In this document: positions 51,901 through 60,614 of the stretch, one piece after another
Layout of the letters: each line of letters starts with the position of its first letter
Position numbering within the stretch: the first letter of the stretch is position 1
NCBI RefSeq assembly: GCF_014385105.1
Contig: NZ_JACRTE010000004.1
Location: 197,940 to 261,939, forward strand
Length of the DNA stretch: 64,000 nt
Direction: 5' to 3'
From: Qingrenia yutianensis
Lineage (GTDB): Bacteria; Bacillota; Clostridia; UMGS1810
Position numbers and translations under genes: made by a program
The notes under the pieces: model-generated
The model's input: only the letters and a program-made list of their open reading frames with translations
Databases searched by the model: none
Told to the model about the DNA's origin: nothing

Positions 51901-52963
51901 GGACAAAAAGACAGGAAAATGGTATGTATCATGCCGATACGATAATTGGGATGGTGCGAGAAAACAAAAAATGAAAAGGGGGTTTGAAACCAAGCGAGAA
52001 GCCCAAAGCTGGGAGCGAGAGTTTTTGCAGATTAAAAGTTCAAATCTTGATATGACATTCGGAGCGTTTTTGGAATTGTATTACAATGACCGAAAATCAA
52101 GGATTAAGAAAAACACTTTTCTTACCAAGAAGAATGTTATAGAAAACAAGATACTTCCGTATTTTAAGGACAGAAAAATGTCGGAAATTAAAGCAACGGA
52201 TATTATTGCGTGGCAAAATGTGATTATGGCAGAGCGTGACGAAAACGGCGAGCTGCATTCGCCGAGTTATCTCAAAACGATTCATAATCAAATAAGTGCT
52301 ATATTCAATCACGCTTGCAATTTCTATAACCTGACCGAGAACCCGGCAAGAAAAGCCGGGAATATGGGCAGAGAGCAAACAAAAGAAATGGTAATCTGGA
52401 CGAAGGAGGAATATGCTAAATTTGCAGATGTGATGATGGATAAGCCGCAAGCGTTTTATGCTTTTGAAATTCTTTATTGGTGCGGACTGCGTGTCGGCGA
52501 GCTGTTGGCATTAACACCGGCGGACTTTGATTTTGAAAAATCAACGCTTCGGGTGAACAAGTCCTATCAAAGGCTTGAGGGTGAGGACATTATCACCGAT
52601 CCGAAAACACCGTGCAGCATTCGTACAATAACAATGCCGGAATTTTTAAGAGATGAAATCAAGGAATACATCGGAATGCTATACGGTATCGGAGAAAATG
52701 ACCGAATTTTTGATTTCACAAAGAGCTTTCTTCATAGCGAAATGCGGAGAGGCTCAAAGGCGGCAGGCATCAAAAAACTGACGCTGCATCAACTTCGTCA
52801 TTCGCACGTCAGCTTGCTTATCAATATGGGATTTACAGCCGTGGCAATCGCAAAGCGTGTCGGACACGAGAGTATTGACATAACTTACAGATATGCACAT
52901 ATGTTTCCGAGTGAACAGGCGAAAATGGCGGATAAATTGAACATTGAAAGGGGCGTTAGCTAA
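51887..52963 (+). CDS. Tyrosine recombinase (integrase)
   Basis: 358 residues from the ATG at 51887 (GAAGGAG SD). An AP2-like arm-binding domain (about 1-50: DKKTGKWYVSCRYDNWDGAR), a SAM-like core-binding domain (about 55-150), and the catalytic domain with R202 (CGLRVGEL), H301-x-x-R304 (HQLRHSH), H327 and nucleophile Y336 (TYRYAHMF). It resembles Tn916/phage-type integrases of Firmicutes. The target is inferred to be the guaA 3' end. Confidence 0.94.
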   Translation: MSVHKDKKTGKWYVSCRYDNWDGARKQKMKRGFETKREAQSWEREFLQIKSSNLDMTFGAFLELYYNDRKSRIKKNTFLTKKNVIENKILPYFKDRKMSEIKATDIIAWQNVIMAERDENGELHSPSYLKTIHNQISAIFNHACNFYNLTENPARKAGNMGREQTKEMVIWTKEEYAKFADVMMDKPQAFYAFEILYWCGLRVGELLALTPADFDFEKSTLRVNKSYQRLEGEDIITDPKTPCSIRTITMPEFLRDEIKEYIGMLYGIGENDRIFDFTKSFLHSEMRRGSKAAGIKKLTLHQLRHSHVSLLINMGFTAVAIAKRVGHESIDITYRYAHMFPSEQAKMADKLNIERGVS

Positions 52964-53290
52964 ATGGATAAAACGCTTGATAATAAAGGCAGATGGCGGA
53001 ATGTGATAATATCATTCCGGATGTCACCGCAGGAGCGAGATGATTTGAATGTCAGAGTAAAACTGTCAGGACTTACAAAACAGGACTACATAATCAAACG
53101 CCTGTCGGAGCGTGATGTAATAGTTCAGCCAAACACAAGAGTTTACAAGGCTTTAAGAAATCAAATGGCAGATATTTTGACAGAGTTAAGACGAATAGAA
53201 AACAGTGCGAATATTGACAGTGACTTACTCGATATAATTCAGATTATGACGCAAACCTACAACGGGTTGGCAGAAAAAGAAAAGTCCTAA
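52964..53290 (+). CDS. Ribbon-helix-helix-like mobilization accessory protein
   Basis: 108 residues, starting right after the integrase stop (GGGGCG upstream). VIISFRMSPQERDDLNVRVK then SGLTKQDYIIKRL is the RHH-type beginning seen in MobC-like relaxosome proteins; the rest is helical. It may bind the element's own origin region. A second MobC-like protein is at 55.2 kb. Confidence 0.65.
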   Translation: MDKTLDNKGRWRNVIISFRMSPQERDDLNVRVKLSGLTKQDYIIKRLSERDVIVQPNTRVYKALRNQMADILTELRRIENSANIDSDLLDIIQIMTQTYNGLAEKEKS

Positions 53291-53320
53291 TGTATCGGCA
53301 AATACAAAAGGACTCGGAAA

Positions 53321-53361
53321 GTGTGGTAAAACACCATCCAGACAAGGATATTTTACCACAC
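53321..53361. repeat. Hairpin between mobilization gene and ATPase gene
   Basis: GTGTGGTAAAA/TTTTACCACAC (11 bp, perfect) with an inner ATCC/GGAT helix. It has no T run, and lies 36 bases before the ATPase start, so it may regulate translation or be a protein-binding site. Confidence 0.55.
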
Positions 53362-53394
53362 CTCCGGCTAATTTGCAATAGGAGGTGACGAAAA

Positions 53395-54342
53395 ATGTCA
53401 GATTTAAAACTGATAAATATGCGTGATGTCGAGGTTGAATCTGTAAGCTGGCTTTGGTATCCGTTTATCCCATACGGGAAAGTGACGATTATTCAGGGCG
53501 ATCCCGGCGAGGGTAAAACAACGCTTGTTCTTCAAATCATTGCAAGGCTTACCAAAGGTGAAAGCATTATTGACGAGAAAGAAAAACCGCCGATAAATGT
53601 GATTTATCAAACGGCGGAGGACGGATTAGCAGACACGATAAAACCTCGGCTGTTATCAGCTGACGCAGATTGCTCAAAAGTGCTTGTGATTGACGACAGG
53701 GACACACCGCTTACAATGCGTGATGTGCGGCTCGAACAGGCTATTGTCGAAACAAATGCAAAACTTGTTGTGTTAGATCCGATTCAAGGTTTCTTGGGTG
53801 CTGATGTGGATATGCATCGTGCAAACGAAATCAGACCGATTATGAAACACATATCAGAGCTTGCGGAAAAATACAAATGTGCCATAATCTTAATCGGACA
53901 TATGAATAAATGCAGCGTCGGAAAATCGGCATACAGAGGTTTGGGTTCAATCGACTTTCAGGCGGCGGCAAGAAGCGTGCTGATTGTCGGCAGAATTAAG
54001 GACGAGCCGAAAGTCAGGGTTGTATGTCAAACAAAAAGCTCACTTGCACCCGAAGCAAAGGCGGTTGCATTTCGATTAAATGAAGAAACCGGCTTTGAAT
54101 GGATAGGCGAGTTGGACATTATGGCTGATGATTTGCTTTCGGGAACTGTGAAAGGCACAAAAAAGCAGGAGGCAATGGATTTTCTTGAAAATCTGCTTGC
54201 AGACGGACAAATGGCACAAACGGAAATTACAGAACTTGCACGGCAAAATGGCATATCCGATAAAACCTTGCGGAATGCCAAAGATGAACTAAAAATCAAG
54301 TCAAAACGGGTGAATAATCAATGGCATTGGAGCTATGATTAA
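53395..54342 (+). CDS. RepA-like AAA ATPase (RecA-fold helicase family)
   Basis: 315 residues, TAGGAGGTG SD. Walker A GDPGEGKT at 35-42, Walker B KLVVLDPIQ near 123-131, and GHMNK at 169-173 follow the hexameric RepA/RSF1010-type helicase pattern. The C-terminal 60 residues form a winged helix (MAQTEITELARQNGISDKTL). Such proteins are common in mobilizable elements and may support replication of the excised circle. Confidence 0.85.
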   Translation: MSDLKLINMRDVEVESVSWLWYPFIPYGKVTIIQGDPGEGKTTLVLQIIARLTKGESIIDEKEKPPINVIYQTAEDGLADTIKPRLLSADADCSKVLVIDDRDTPLTMRDVRLEQAIVETNAKLVVLDPIQGFLGADVDMHRANEIRPIMKHISELAEKYKCAIILIGHMNKCSVGKSAYRGLGSIDFQAAARSVLIVGRIKDEPKVRVVCQTKSSLAPEAKAVAFRLNEETGFEWIGELDIMADDLLSGTVKGTKKQEAMDFLENLLADGQMAQTEITELARQNGISDKTLRNAKDELKIKSKRVNNQWHWSYD

Positions 54343-54345
54343 AGT

Positions 54346-54403
54346 CAAGATGGCAAGATGCCCTATTGTATATAAAGGGGCATCTTACCACCTTGCCATC
54401 TTG
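54346..54403. repeat. Nested inverted repeats after the ATPase gene
   Basis: CAAGATGGCAAG (54346-54357) pairs with CTTGCCATCTTG (54392-54403), and the overlapping AAGATGCCC (54355-54363) pairs with GGGCATCTT (54378-54386). Both stems can form as one long hairpin in the 77-base gap, with AAGATGGCAAGATG being a short direct repeat. Likely a terminator substitute or a replication or transfer site. Confidence 0.6.
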
Positions 54404-54419
54404 AAACGGAGGAAACAAT

Positions 54420-54677
54420 ATGAAGAAAATTCAAATTACGCAAGAATTATTTGTAAAAATGCTAAAATATTTTTACAGTGACGAATTGGAAATTGATGAT
54501 TACGAACTAAACGAGCTTTATTATGACATCAAAAACGGCATTGATAAAAAAATGGACGCCATATCAAGGCGGAGTTACTACACCGAGTATAAAACGGCGG
54601 AGACAGATGCGGCGAGAGAAAAGGCAAGACAGAAGTATCTCGATGCGGTCGGTATGCATAGGGATTTCAGATATTGA
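54420..54677 (+). CDS. Small conserved mobile-element protein, unknown function
   Basis: 85 residues, CGGAGG SD. Acidic and helical (QELFVKMLKYFYSDELEIDD, then DAISRRSYYTEYKTAETDAA). Similar short proteins lie in the same place in many Clostridia elements. No motif points to a function. Confidence 0.65.
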   Translation: MKKIQITQELFVKMLKYFYSDELEIDDYELNELYYDIKNGIDKKMDAISRRSYYTEYKTAETDAAREKARQKYLDAVGMHRDFRY

Positions 54678-54696
54678 TTTCCTTTTAACTACCTGA

Positions 54697-54719
54697 ACGG
54701 GAATGTGGCACATTCCCGT
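54697..54719. repeat. Hairpin before the TnpV-like gene
   Basis: ACGGGAATG/CATTCCCGT, 9-bp perfect stem with a 5-nt loop, 29 bases before the next start codon. Confidence 0.5.
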
Positions 54720-54748
54720 AAAACTATTACGAATGAGAGGATTGAATT

Positions 54749-55126
54749 ATGAAAGAAAGATTTATTGAAAACGGAATTGAGTATGTTAAGTGCGGTGATT
54801 ATTATTTGCCGAATTTTGAACTGCCGCAAAATCAATATGAAATCGGCAAATACAGCAGAATGAGGTTACAGTTTTTGAAAACAAGTAAACCGTGTCGGTA
54901 TAGTACACTTTTAATGACAGGGAAATTGAATGAACATTTGCACGAGGTTGATGTTCAGGCGGAGAAAATTTTGGAGCAATTTATTAAGTCGGCGGAGCAG
55001 ACTGCTCCCGACAAGGCAACTCACCAAATGGAATGGGTTGGGTATATGAACAACGCAAAGAGCTGTGCTGAGGAGGTAATTCTCGAGAGAGTGGTTTATG
55101 CGGAAAGTAGGAACTTTATGTTCTAA
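54749..55126 (+). CDS. TnpV-like transposon-encoded protein
   Basis: 125 residues with GAGAGG upstream. IEYVKCGDYYLPNFELPQ and KYSRMRLQFLKTSKPCRYS recall TnpV of Tn4451-type mobilizable transposons, a small protein of unknown role. Its last 29 bases overlap the open frame in which mobC lies, but not the mobC start chosen here. Confidence 0.75.
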   Translation: MKERFIENGIEYVKCGDYYLPNFELPQNQYEIGKYSRMRLQFLKTSKPCRYSTLLMTGKLNEHLHEVDVQAEKILEQFIKSAEQTAPDKATHQMEWVGYMNNAKSCAEEVILERVVYAESRNFMF

Positions 55127-55136
55127 CAAGCATAGC

Positions 55137-55152
55137 ATTTGGATGTCCAAAT
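55137..55152. repeat. Inverted repeat upstream of mobC, candidate oriT part
   Basis: ATTTGGA-TG-TCCAAAT, 7-bp arms, 54 bases before mobC. Origins of transfer in MobP-type elements often sit just ahead of mobC; I cannot identify a nick sequence, so this is a suggestion. Confidence 0.35.
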
Positions 55153-55205
55153 TCTCCATTTTAGTGGCGTTGCCCCTAATACCCCAAAGCGAAAGGAGAA
55201 TTTTA

Positions 55206-55565
55206 ATGAGAACACGAAACAACAAAATAACACTTCGGTTGAACGATAAGGAGAGTGGTAAATTAACAAAATCGGCAGATAAAGTCGGTGTTCCGAAAGA
55301 GGTATATTTGCGAATGTTGATTATGGGAACAACACCGAAAGAAAAGCCGGAGGCTGACTTTTACGGAATGATGAAAGAACTCAATGCAATAGGTAATAGC
55401 ATAAATCAAATTGCGAAAGTGGCAAATTTAAAAGGTTTTATCAATGTCAAGGCATATGAAGAAAATGTCCGCAGATTAAATGAATTTATCGTTGAAATCA
55501 GCAAGTCCGTTTTCACTCCCGAAAGGAGGAATGACAAATGGCTGCTACAAGAATTTGGTCTATAA
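55206..55565 (+). CDS. mobC: Relaxosome protein MobC
   Basis: 119 residues from the ATG at 55206, AAAGGAG SD. N-terminal RHH region KITLRLNDKESGKLTKSADK, then ELNAIGNSINQIAKVANLKG, the conserved MobC helix. It helps the relaxase open the origin of transfer. It overlaps the relaxase gene by 28 bases. Confidence 0.88.
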   Translation: MRTRNNKITLRLNDKESGKLTKSADKVGVPKEVYLRMLIMGTTPKEKPEADFYGMMKELNAIGNSINQIAKVANLKGFINVKAYEENVRRLNEFIVEISKSVFTPERRNDKWLLQEFGL

Positions 55566-56857
55566 AAGGTCGGCTTGACAGTGTGATAAATTATGTTACC
55601 AATCCGGAAAAGACGGATGGCGGCAAATATACCGATACGGAATTGCAAGCCTTGGCGGATGTAATAGACTATGCTGAGGACGAGGCAAAAACGCATAACA
55701 AGGTTTATGTTTCGGGGATAAATTTATCCCCGAACATTGCCCGTGACCAAATGGTGATGACAAAACTGCAATTCGGGAAAACGGACAAAATTTTAGCCTA
55801 TCACGGCTATCAAAGTTTTCTGCCCGGCGAGGTCACTCCCGACCAAGCACACGAAATTGGCGTGGAGCTTGCAAGGCGTTTATGGGGCGATAGGTTTCAA
55901 ATTTTAGTTACAACGCACCTCGATAAAGAACATCTGCACAATCATTTTTGCCTTAATTCCGTTTCTTTTGTTGACGGAAAGAAATTCAGGGGCGGCAGTA
56001 AGGCGTATTGGCAAATGAGAGCAGAGTCGGACAAAATCTGTGCAGAATACGGTTTGTCTGTAATTAAAAATCCCGGCAAGGGTAAAAATTATGCCGAATG
56101 GAAAGCAGAACACGAAAACAGACCGACTGTCAGAAATCAGATAAAAGATGAACTTGATGAAATTATCAAGTGTTCATATACATATGAGCAGTTTTGGAAA
56201 ATATTAAAACAGCGTGGGTATGCGGTCAAGCGCGATGTGAAGTATGTTGTGTTAAAACCGGCATTTTCGCAAAGGTATATACGACTGAAATCGCTTGGTA
56301 AGAATTACAGCGAGGAGGCAATAAGGCAACGGATTATTGCGGCGAGGAACGGCATACGAGATTTGGATAAGCCGAAATCCGATTATAACGCTTGGCTTAA
56401 TAAATATGAGCCAACCAAGTTGCACGGATTTAAAGCGTTGTATTTTCACTATCTGTACTTGTTCGGAAAGATACGCAAAAAGGAAACACCGCAGAGAGTT
56501 TCGTTTTATATGCGTGATGAATTGATAAAATTTGAACGGTATCAAAAGCAGTTTCGATTTCTGTATGATAATGAAATTGAAACGGTAGAGCAGTTGACCA
56601 TATTCAAGGAAAATGTTGAAAATAAAATTGATGAAATGATTATCCGGCGAAGTAAGTTGTATGATAAAACTGACTCAAAGACAGAAATCAAGACAATAAA
56701 CGCAGAATTGCGAGAGTTGCGGAAAAATCTAAGAACCTGCAACAACATCTTTATTGATGCCGAGCGTATTAGAGAACATACAGAATATGTTGCACGGCTT
56801 GAAAAAGAAGCAAATGAACCTCAAAAGCAGCAAATTAAGGATTATGTCATTGGATGA
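55538..56857 (+). CDS. MobP-type relaxase (MobA/VirD2 family)
   Basis: 439 residues, GAAAGGAGG SD. Relaxase N-terminal domain: candidate catalytic Tyr at 19 (INYVTNPEKT) and the three-His metal motif THLDKEHLHNHFCLNSV at 126-142. The C-terminal half is coiled-coil rich (about 335-430). It nicks oriT and pilots DNA for transfer. No type IV secretion genes are in view, so the element is mobilizable, not self-transmissible, on present evidence. Confidence 0.92.
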   Translation: MAATRIWSIKGRLDSVINYVTNPEKTDGGKYTDTELQALADVIDYAEDEAKTHNKVYVSGINLSPNIARDQMVMTKLQFGKTDKILAYHGYQSFLPGEVTPDQAHEIGVELARRLWGDRFQILVTTHLDKEHLHNHFCLNSVSFVDGKKFRGGSKAYWQMRAESDKICAEYGLSVIKNPGKGKNYAEWKAEHENRPTVRNQIKDELDEIIKCSYTYEQFWKILKQRGYAVKRDVKYVVLKPAFSQRYIRLKSLGKNYSEEAIRQRIIAARNGIRDLDKPKSDYNAWLNKYEPTKLHGFKALYFHYLYLFGKIRKKETPQRVSFYMRDELIKFERYQKQFRFLYDNEIETVEQLTIFKENVENKIDEMIIRRSKLYDKTDSKTEIKTINAELRELRKNLRTCNNIFIDAERIREHTEYVARLEKEANEPQKQQIKDYVIG

Positions 56858-56920
56858 TAGCAATATATCCGCAATTGAAAGAAATGTATTGTTGAAACTC
56901 GACAAAATTCTCAAAAAAGA

Positions 56921-56964
56921 TTGACTTTTATGCCTATTTCATATATAATAATAGGCATAAAAGT
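56921..56964 (+). promoter_or_regulatory. abiE promoter with AbiEi-type operator
   Basis: TTGACT (56921-56926), 17-nt spacer, TATAAT (56944-56949). A 15-bp perfect inverted repeat, ACTTTTATGCCTATT (56924-56938) and its complement (56950-56964), brackets the -10. AbiEi antitoxins autorepress through inverted repeats in this position. Confidence 0.85.
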
Positions 56965-56979
56965 TGCTTGGAGGTTTGC

Positions 56980-57570
56980 ATGAAAAGTTCAGATAGAATT
57001 TTAAAAGCAGCTGAATTTAACGGCGGCACAATTACAACCGGACAGGTTGATGAAATGAATATACACCGTACAACTTTACGCATAATGGTTGATAAAGGCT
57101 TGTTAGACCATCCTACAAGGGGTGTTTATGTTCTGCCTACGAAATTAGATGATGAATTCTATAATTTGCAGATACGGTTTAAAAAAGGGGTATTTTCAAA
57201 TATATCTGCATTATATTTATTAGGCTTTACAGACAGAACGCCTGTTAAATATGATATGACATTTCCGGCATCATATAACACTTCTGCAATAAAAAATGAG
57301 ATTATTGCTCACAGAGTAAAAAAAGAATTATATGAAAAAGGAATTATTCCGGTCAAAACACCATCCGGCAACGAAGTAAATGCATATTGTATTGAGCATA
57401 CTTTATGCGATATTTTGAAAGCGAGAAATGCCATAGATATTCAAGTTATTACAGATGCTTTTAAAAGATACGCAAAATGCAGTAATAAAAATTTACCTTT
57501 GATATCGGAGTTTGCTAAAATGTCACGGGTTGAAGATAAAGTAAGAAAGTATTTGGAGGTGCTTGTATGA
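56980..57570 (+). CDS. abiEi: AbiEi family antitoxin (type IV toxin-antitoxin)
   Basis: 196 residues from the ATG at 56980, GGAGG SD. The N-terminal winged helix is GGTITTGQVDEMNIHRTTLR, then LLDHPTRGVYVLP; the C-terminal AbiEi domain has PASYNTSAI and YCIEHTLCDILKARNAID. It represses the operon and counteracts AbiEii without direct binding. The stop overlaps the toxin start by 4 bases. Confidence 0.93.
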   Translation: MKSSDRILKAAEFNGGTITTGQVDEMNIHRTTLRIMVDKGLLDHPTRGVYVLPTKLDDEFYNLQIRFKKGVFSNISALYLLGFTDRTPVKYDMTFPASYNTSAIKNEIIAHRVKKELYEKGIIPVKTPSGNEVNAYCIEHTLCDILKARNAIDIQVITDAFKRYAKCSNKNLPLISEFAKMSRVEDKVRKYLEVLV

Positions 57571-58400
57571 AGAATGCAATGCAACTTAAAGCATATGTGA
57601 AAAATCTGGCTAAGGAAAAGAAAATATCTGCTCAAATTGTACTGCAGAACTATATGCTTGAACGACTGCTTGAGCGGATTTCCGTTTCAAAGTATCATGA
57701 TAATTTTATCTTGAAGGGCGGTTTTTTATTAGCAGCGATGGTTGGACTCGATACCAGAGCAACAATGGATATGGACGCAACAATAAAAGGACTTCCGGTG
57801 ACAAAGGAAACAATATCGGGAATGTTTGTTGATATTTGTAAAATACATATAGATGATGATATTAATTTTGAATTCAGCGGTATTGATGATATTCGTGAGG
57901 ATGATGAATATGGTGGCTATCGTGTCAGCTTAACCGGCAACTATCCGCCAATGGCTGTGCCTCTTAAAATCGATATAACAACGGGAGATAAGATTACACC
58001 TCGTGAGATGGTTTATTCTTTTAATCTTATGTTTGAGGAACGCAGTATAAATGTTTTGGCATATACGGTTGAAACAATACTTGCTGAAAAACTCGAAACA
58101 ATTATCTCAAGAGGTAACCAAAATACAAGACAGAGAGATTATTATGATGTTTATATTTTGAATACACTGCAAAAGCAAAATATTGATAATCAAATTTTAA
58201 AGGAAGCTTTTGCCGCAACGGTTAAAAAGCGTGGCACGGGGCATATTGTTGCAAATTATAAAGAAATTATTGAAACTGTTGCAAACAGTACGGTGATGAA
58301 CAATCAATGGACAAGGTATCAGAAAGAATTTGAATATGCAAAGGAAATAAGCTTTGAAAATACTTGCAAGGCAGTTAATGAGTTGATGGAGGAAATATAA
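57567..58400 (+). CDS. abiEii: AbiEii family toxin (nucleotidyltransferase)
   Basis: 277 residues. Nucleotidyltransferase motif I GGFLLAAMVG at 51-60 followed by TRATMDMDATI with the metal-binding acidic pair; further conserved region VETILAEKLETIISRG and NTRQRDYYDVYIL. AbiEii-type toxins (e.g. MenT) add nucleotides to tRNA acceptor ends and cause abortive infection or growth arrest. One base separates it from the methyltransferase gene. Confidence 0.93.
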   Translation: MKNAMQLKAYVKNLAKEKKISAQIVLQNYMLERLLERISVSKYHDNFILKGGFLLAAMVGLDTRATMDMDATIKGLPVTKETISGMFVDICKIHIDDDINFEFSGIDDIREDDEYGGYRVSLTGNYPPMAVPLKIDITTGDKITPREMVYSFNLMFEERSINVLAYTVETILAEKLETIISRGNQNTRQRDYYDVYILNTLQKQNIDNQILKEAFAATVKKRGTGHIVANYKEIIETVANSTVMNNQWTRYQKEFEYAKEISFENTCKAVNELMEEI

Positions 58401-58401
58401 A

Positions 58402-59460
58402 ATGGCTGATAACAGTAATTTACATATGTCACGGACAGGAAAAACGGATGAGTTTTACACTCAACTTTCTACTATTGAGGAGGAACTTAGACATTATCGT
58501 AAATATTTTGAAAATAAAGTGGTTTTATGTAATTGTGATGATCCGTATGAAAGTAACTTTTTTAAGTATTTTGCGCTAAATTTTAATTCTCTCGGATTAA
58601 AAAAACTTATAACCACATGCTATGCTACTTCACCTATCGTTTACACACAACTTTCTTTATTTGATAATGGTGACATAACATATACTAAGAGGGAGCAAAA
58701 GAAACCTTATAAAATAGAAATTACAGAGGTAAAGGATGAAGATGGAAGCAATACAGTTGATCTGTCAGATGTGGAATATCTTTTGAAGAATGATAAAAAT
58801 GCGCTTACGCTTTTAGATGGTGATGGTGATTTCCGTTCCCCTGAATGTTTAAAACTTCTTTATGAGAGTGATGTCGTTGTTACAAATCCACCATTCTCTT
58901 TGATGAAAGAATATATTCCATTACTTGCTGAGAGTGGAAAACAATTTCTCATTCTTGGTAATATGAATCATATTACATTTAAAGAGATATTTCATTATTT
59001 CAGAGAGCATAAAATGTGGCTTGGATATAATTCAGGACACTTCTGGTTCAAAGTACCTGAGTATTATGAAGAAAAGAAAACGGACTACAAGCAAGATGAG
59101 AACGGTCAGAAGTGGCGTAGGTTGGGTAATATCTGTTGGTTTACCAACATGGATATTGATATTCGTCATCAGCCGCTTGATCTATATAAGCATTATTCCC
59201 CAGAAGCTTACCCTACATATGATACATATGATGCAATCCATGTGGAAACTGTTGCAGAGATTCCCTGCGATACGGATAAAATAATGGGTGTTCCAATTAC
59301 ATATTTGGCATCGCATTGTGATGAACAATTTGAAATTCTTGGAAAATTTGATGGTGGAAGTGTAACAAACGATCTAGATCTGGCTAAACCTGTTATTAAC
59401 GGAAAATCCAAATACAAGAGGATTGCTATAAGAAAAAGAAAGAATGGTGATATACAATGA
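58402..59460 (+). CDS. EcoRI-family adenine-specific DNA methyltransferase
   Basis: 352 residues. Opening KTDEFYTQLSTIEEELRHY, CNCDDPYESNFFKYFALNF and catalytic motif IV TNPPFSL (about 161-167) are characteristic of the M.EcoRI-like family. It probably makes N6-methyladenine; the recognition site cannot be deduced. It starts 1 base after the AbiEii stop and overlaps the DUF262-HNH gene by 4 bases, so the two are likely to function together. Confidence 0.88.
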   Translation: MADNSNLHMSRTGKTDEFYTQLSTIEEELRHYRKYFENKVVLCNCDDPYESNFFKYFALNFNSLGLKKLITTCYATSPIVYTQLSLFDNGDITYTKREQKKPYKIEITEVKDEDGSNTVDLSDVEYLLKNDKNALTLLDGDGDFRSPECLKLLYESDVVVTNPPFSLMKEYIPLLAESGKQFLILGNMNHITFKEIFHYFREHKMWLGYNSGHFWFKVPEYYEEKKTDYKQDENGQKWRRLGNICWFTNMDIDIRHQPLDLYKHYSPEAYPTYDTYDAIHVETVAEIPCDTDKIMGVPITYLASHCDEQFEILGKFDGGSVTNDLDLAKPVINGKSKYKRIAIRKRKNGDIQ

Positions 59461-60569
59461 AAATTGATAGAATGCAAGTTTCTATAAAAGAGTTGTGTAA
59501 TGGATATGAAGAAAAAGGTATTGATGGAATAGAAGGTATTGTTGCATATGGAGGTAAATTAGATGTTCGTCCTCCATATCAGCGTGAATATGTATATGCC
59601 CCTAAAGAACGTGATGAGGTTATCCGCACTGTAAAGAAAGGATTTCCTCTAAATACGATGTATTGGGCAAAAACAGAAGATGATCGATATGAGCTTATGG
59701 ATGGGCAACAGAGAACTATCTCCATTTGTCGTTACACAGCAGAAAGTGAGCGTACCTTCGCAGTAGACGAAAAATATTATTTTAATTTAGAAAAAGACAT
59801 TCAAAATCGAATTGATGACTATATTTTGGATATTTATATTTGTGATGGAACATCCTCAGAGGTACACGAATGGTTTAAGGTAATTAATATTGCCGGTAAG
59901 CCATTGACTCCGCAAGAATTAAGAAACACAGCATATACTGGCACATGGCTTTCTGATGCTAAAATTCATTTTTCTAGGCCTACTTGTGCAGCATACAATA
60001 TGGGAAAAGACTATGTAAGTGGTTCACCTATCAGACAGGAATATCTTGAAACTGCTATCAAGTGGATTGCTGACCGTGATGGCTTAGATACGATAGAAAC
60101 ATATATGGCTCTTCATCAACACGATGACAATGCCAATCAGATCTGGATATATTTTAAGCGTGTTATAGAGTGGGTCGAAACAATCTTTCCGATAAAACGT
60201 AAAGAAATGAAAGGAATAGAATGGGGTCTGCTCTACAACATATATAAAGATGCAGAATTAGATCCATCAGTACTTGAAACAAAAATTAAAACACTTATGA
60301 TGGATGATGATGTTACAAATAAAAAGGGCATTTATACATATGTATTAACCAGCGATGAGAAGTATTTAAATATACGTCAGTTCACAGATAATCAAAAGAG
60401 AGAAGCATATGAACGACAAAATGGTATCTGTGCTAAATGTGGAAAACATTTTTATATTAATGAAATGGAAGGGGATCATATTACGCCGTGGCACGCTGGT
60501 GGCAAAACAAATGCGGAGAATTGTCAAATGTTATGTATTGAATGTAATCGCAGAAAGTCGGGTAAATAG
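59457..60569 (+). CDS. DUF262-HNH endonuclease (GmrS-like fused to HNH)
   Basis: 370 residues. DUF262 region: PPYQREYVYA at 39-48 and LMDGQQRTISI at 80-90 (DGQQR nucleotide-hydrolysis motif), NIAGKPLTPQELRNTAY further on. C-terminal HNH nuclease at about 325-370 with CAKCGKHF, GDHITPWHAGG and CIECNRRKS. DUF262-HNH proteins occur as type IV restriction (GmrSD-like) and in other defence modules. Overlap with an adenine methylase suggests a restriction pair in which this is the nuclease. Confidence 0.88.
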   Translation: MKIDRMQVSIKELCNGYEEKGIDGIEGIVAYGGKLDVRPPYQREYVYAPKERDEVIRTVKKGFPLNTMYWAKTEDDRYELMDGQQRTISICRYTAESERTFAVDEKYYFNLEKDIQNRIDDYILDIYICDGTSSEVHEWFKVINIAGKPLTPQELRNTAYTGTWLSDAKIHFSRPTCAAYNMGKDYVSGSPIRQEYLETAIKWIADRDGLDTIETYMALHQHDDNANQIWIYFKRVIEWVETIFPIKRKEMKGIEWGLLYNIYKDAELDPSVLETKIKTLMMDDDVTNKKGIYTYVLTSDEKYLNIRQFTDNQKREAYERQNGICAKCGKHFYINEMEGDHITPWHAGGKTNAENCQMLCIECNRRKSGK

Positions 60570-60578
60570 ATTGTGAAT

Positions 60579-60588
60579 GTGCTATAAT
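60579..60588 (+). promoter_or_regulatory. Extended -10 promoter of the NTPase gene
   Basis: TG-C-TATAAT (60580-60588), an extended -10 with no good -35, 27 bases before the start. The NTPase gene can thus be transcribed apart from the abiE-methylase-nuclease unit. Confidence 0.5.
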
Positions 60589-60614
60589 TGAAAATAGGGC
60601 AAAGGAGGTCAACT

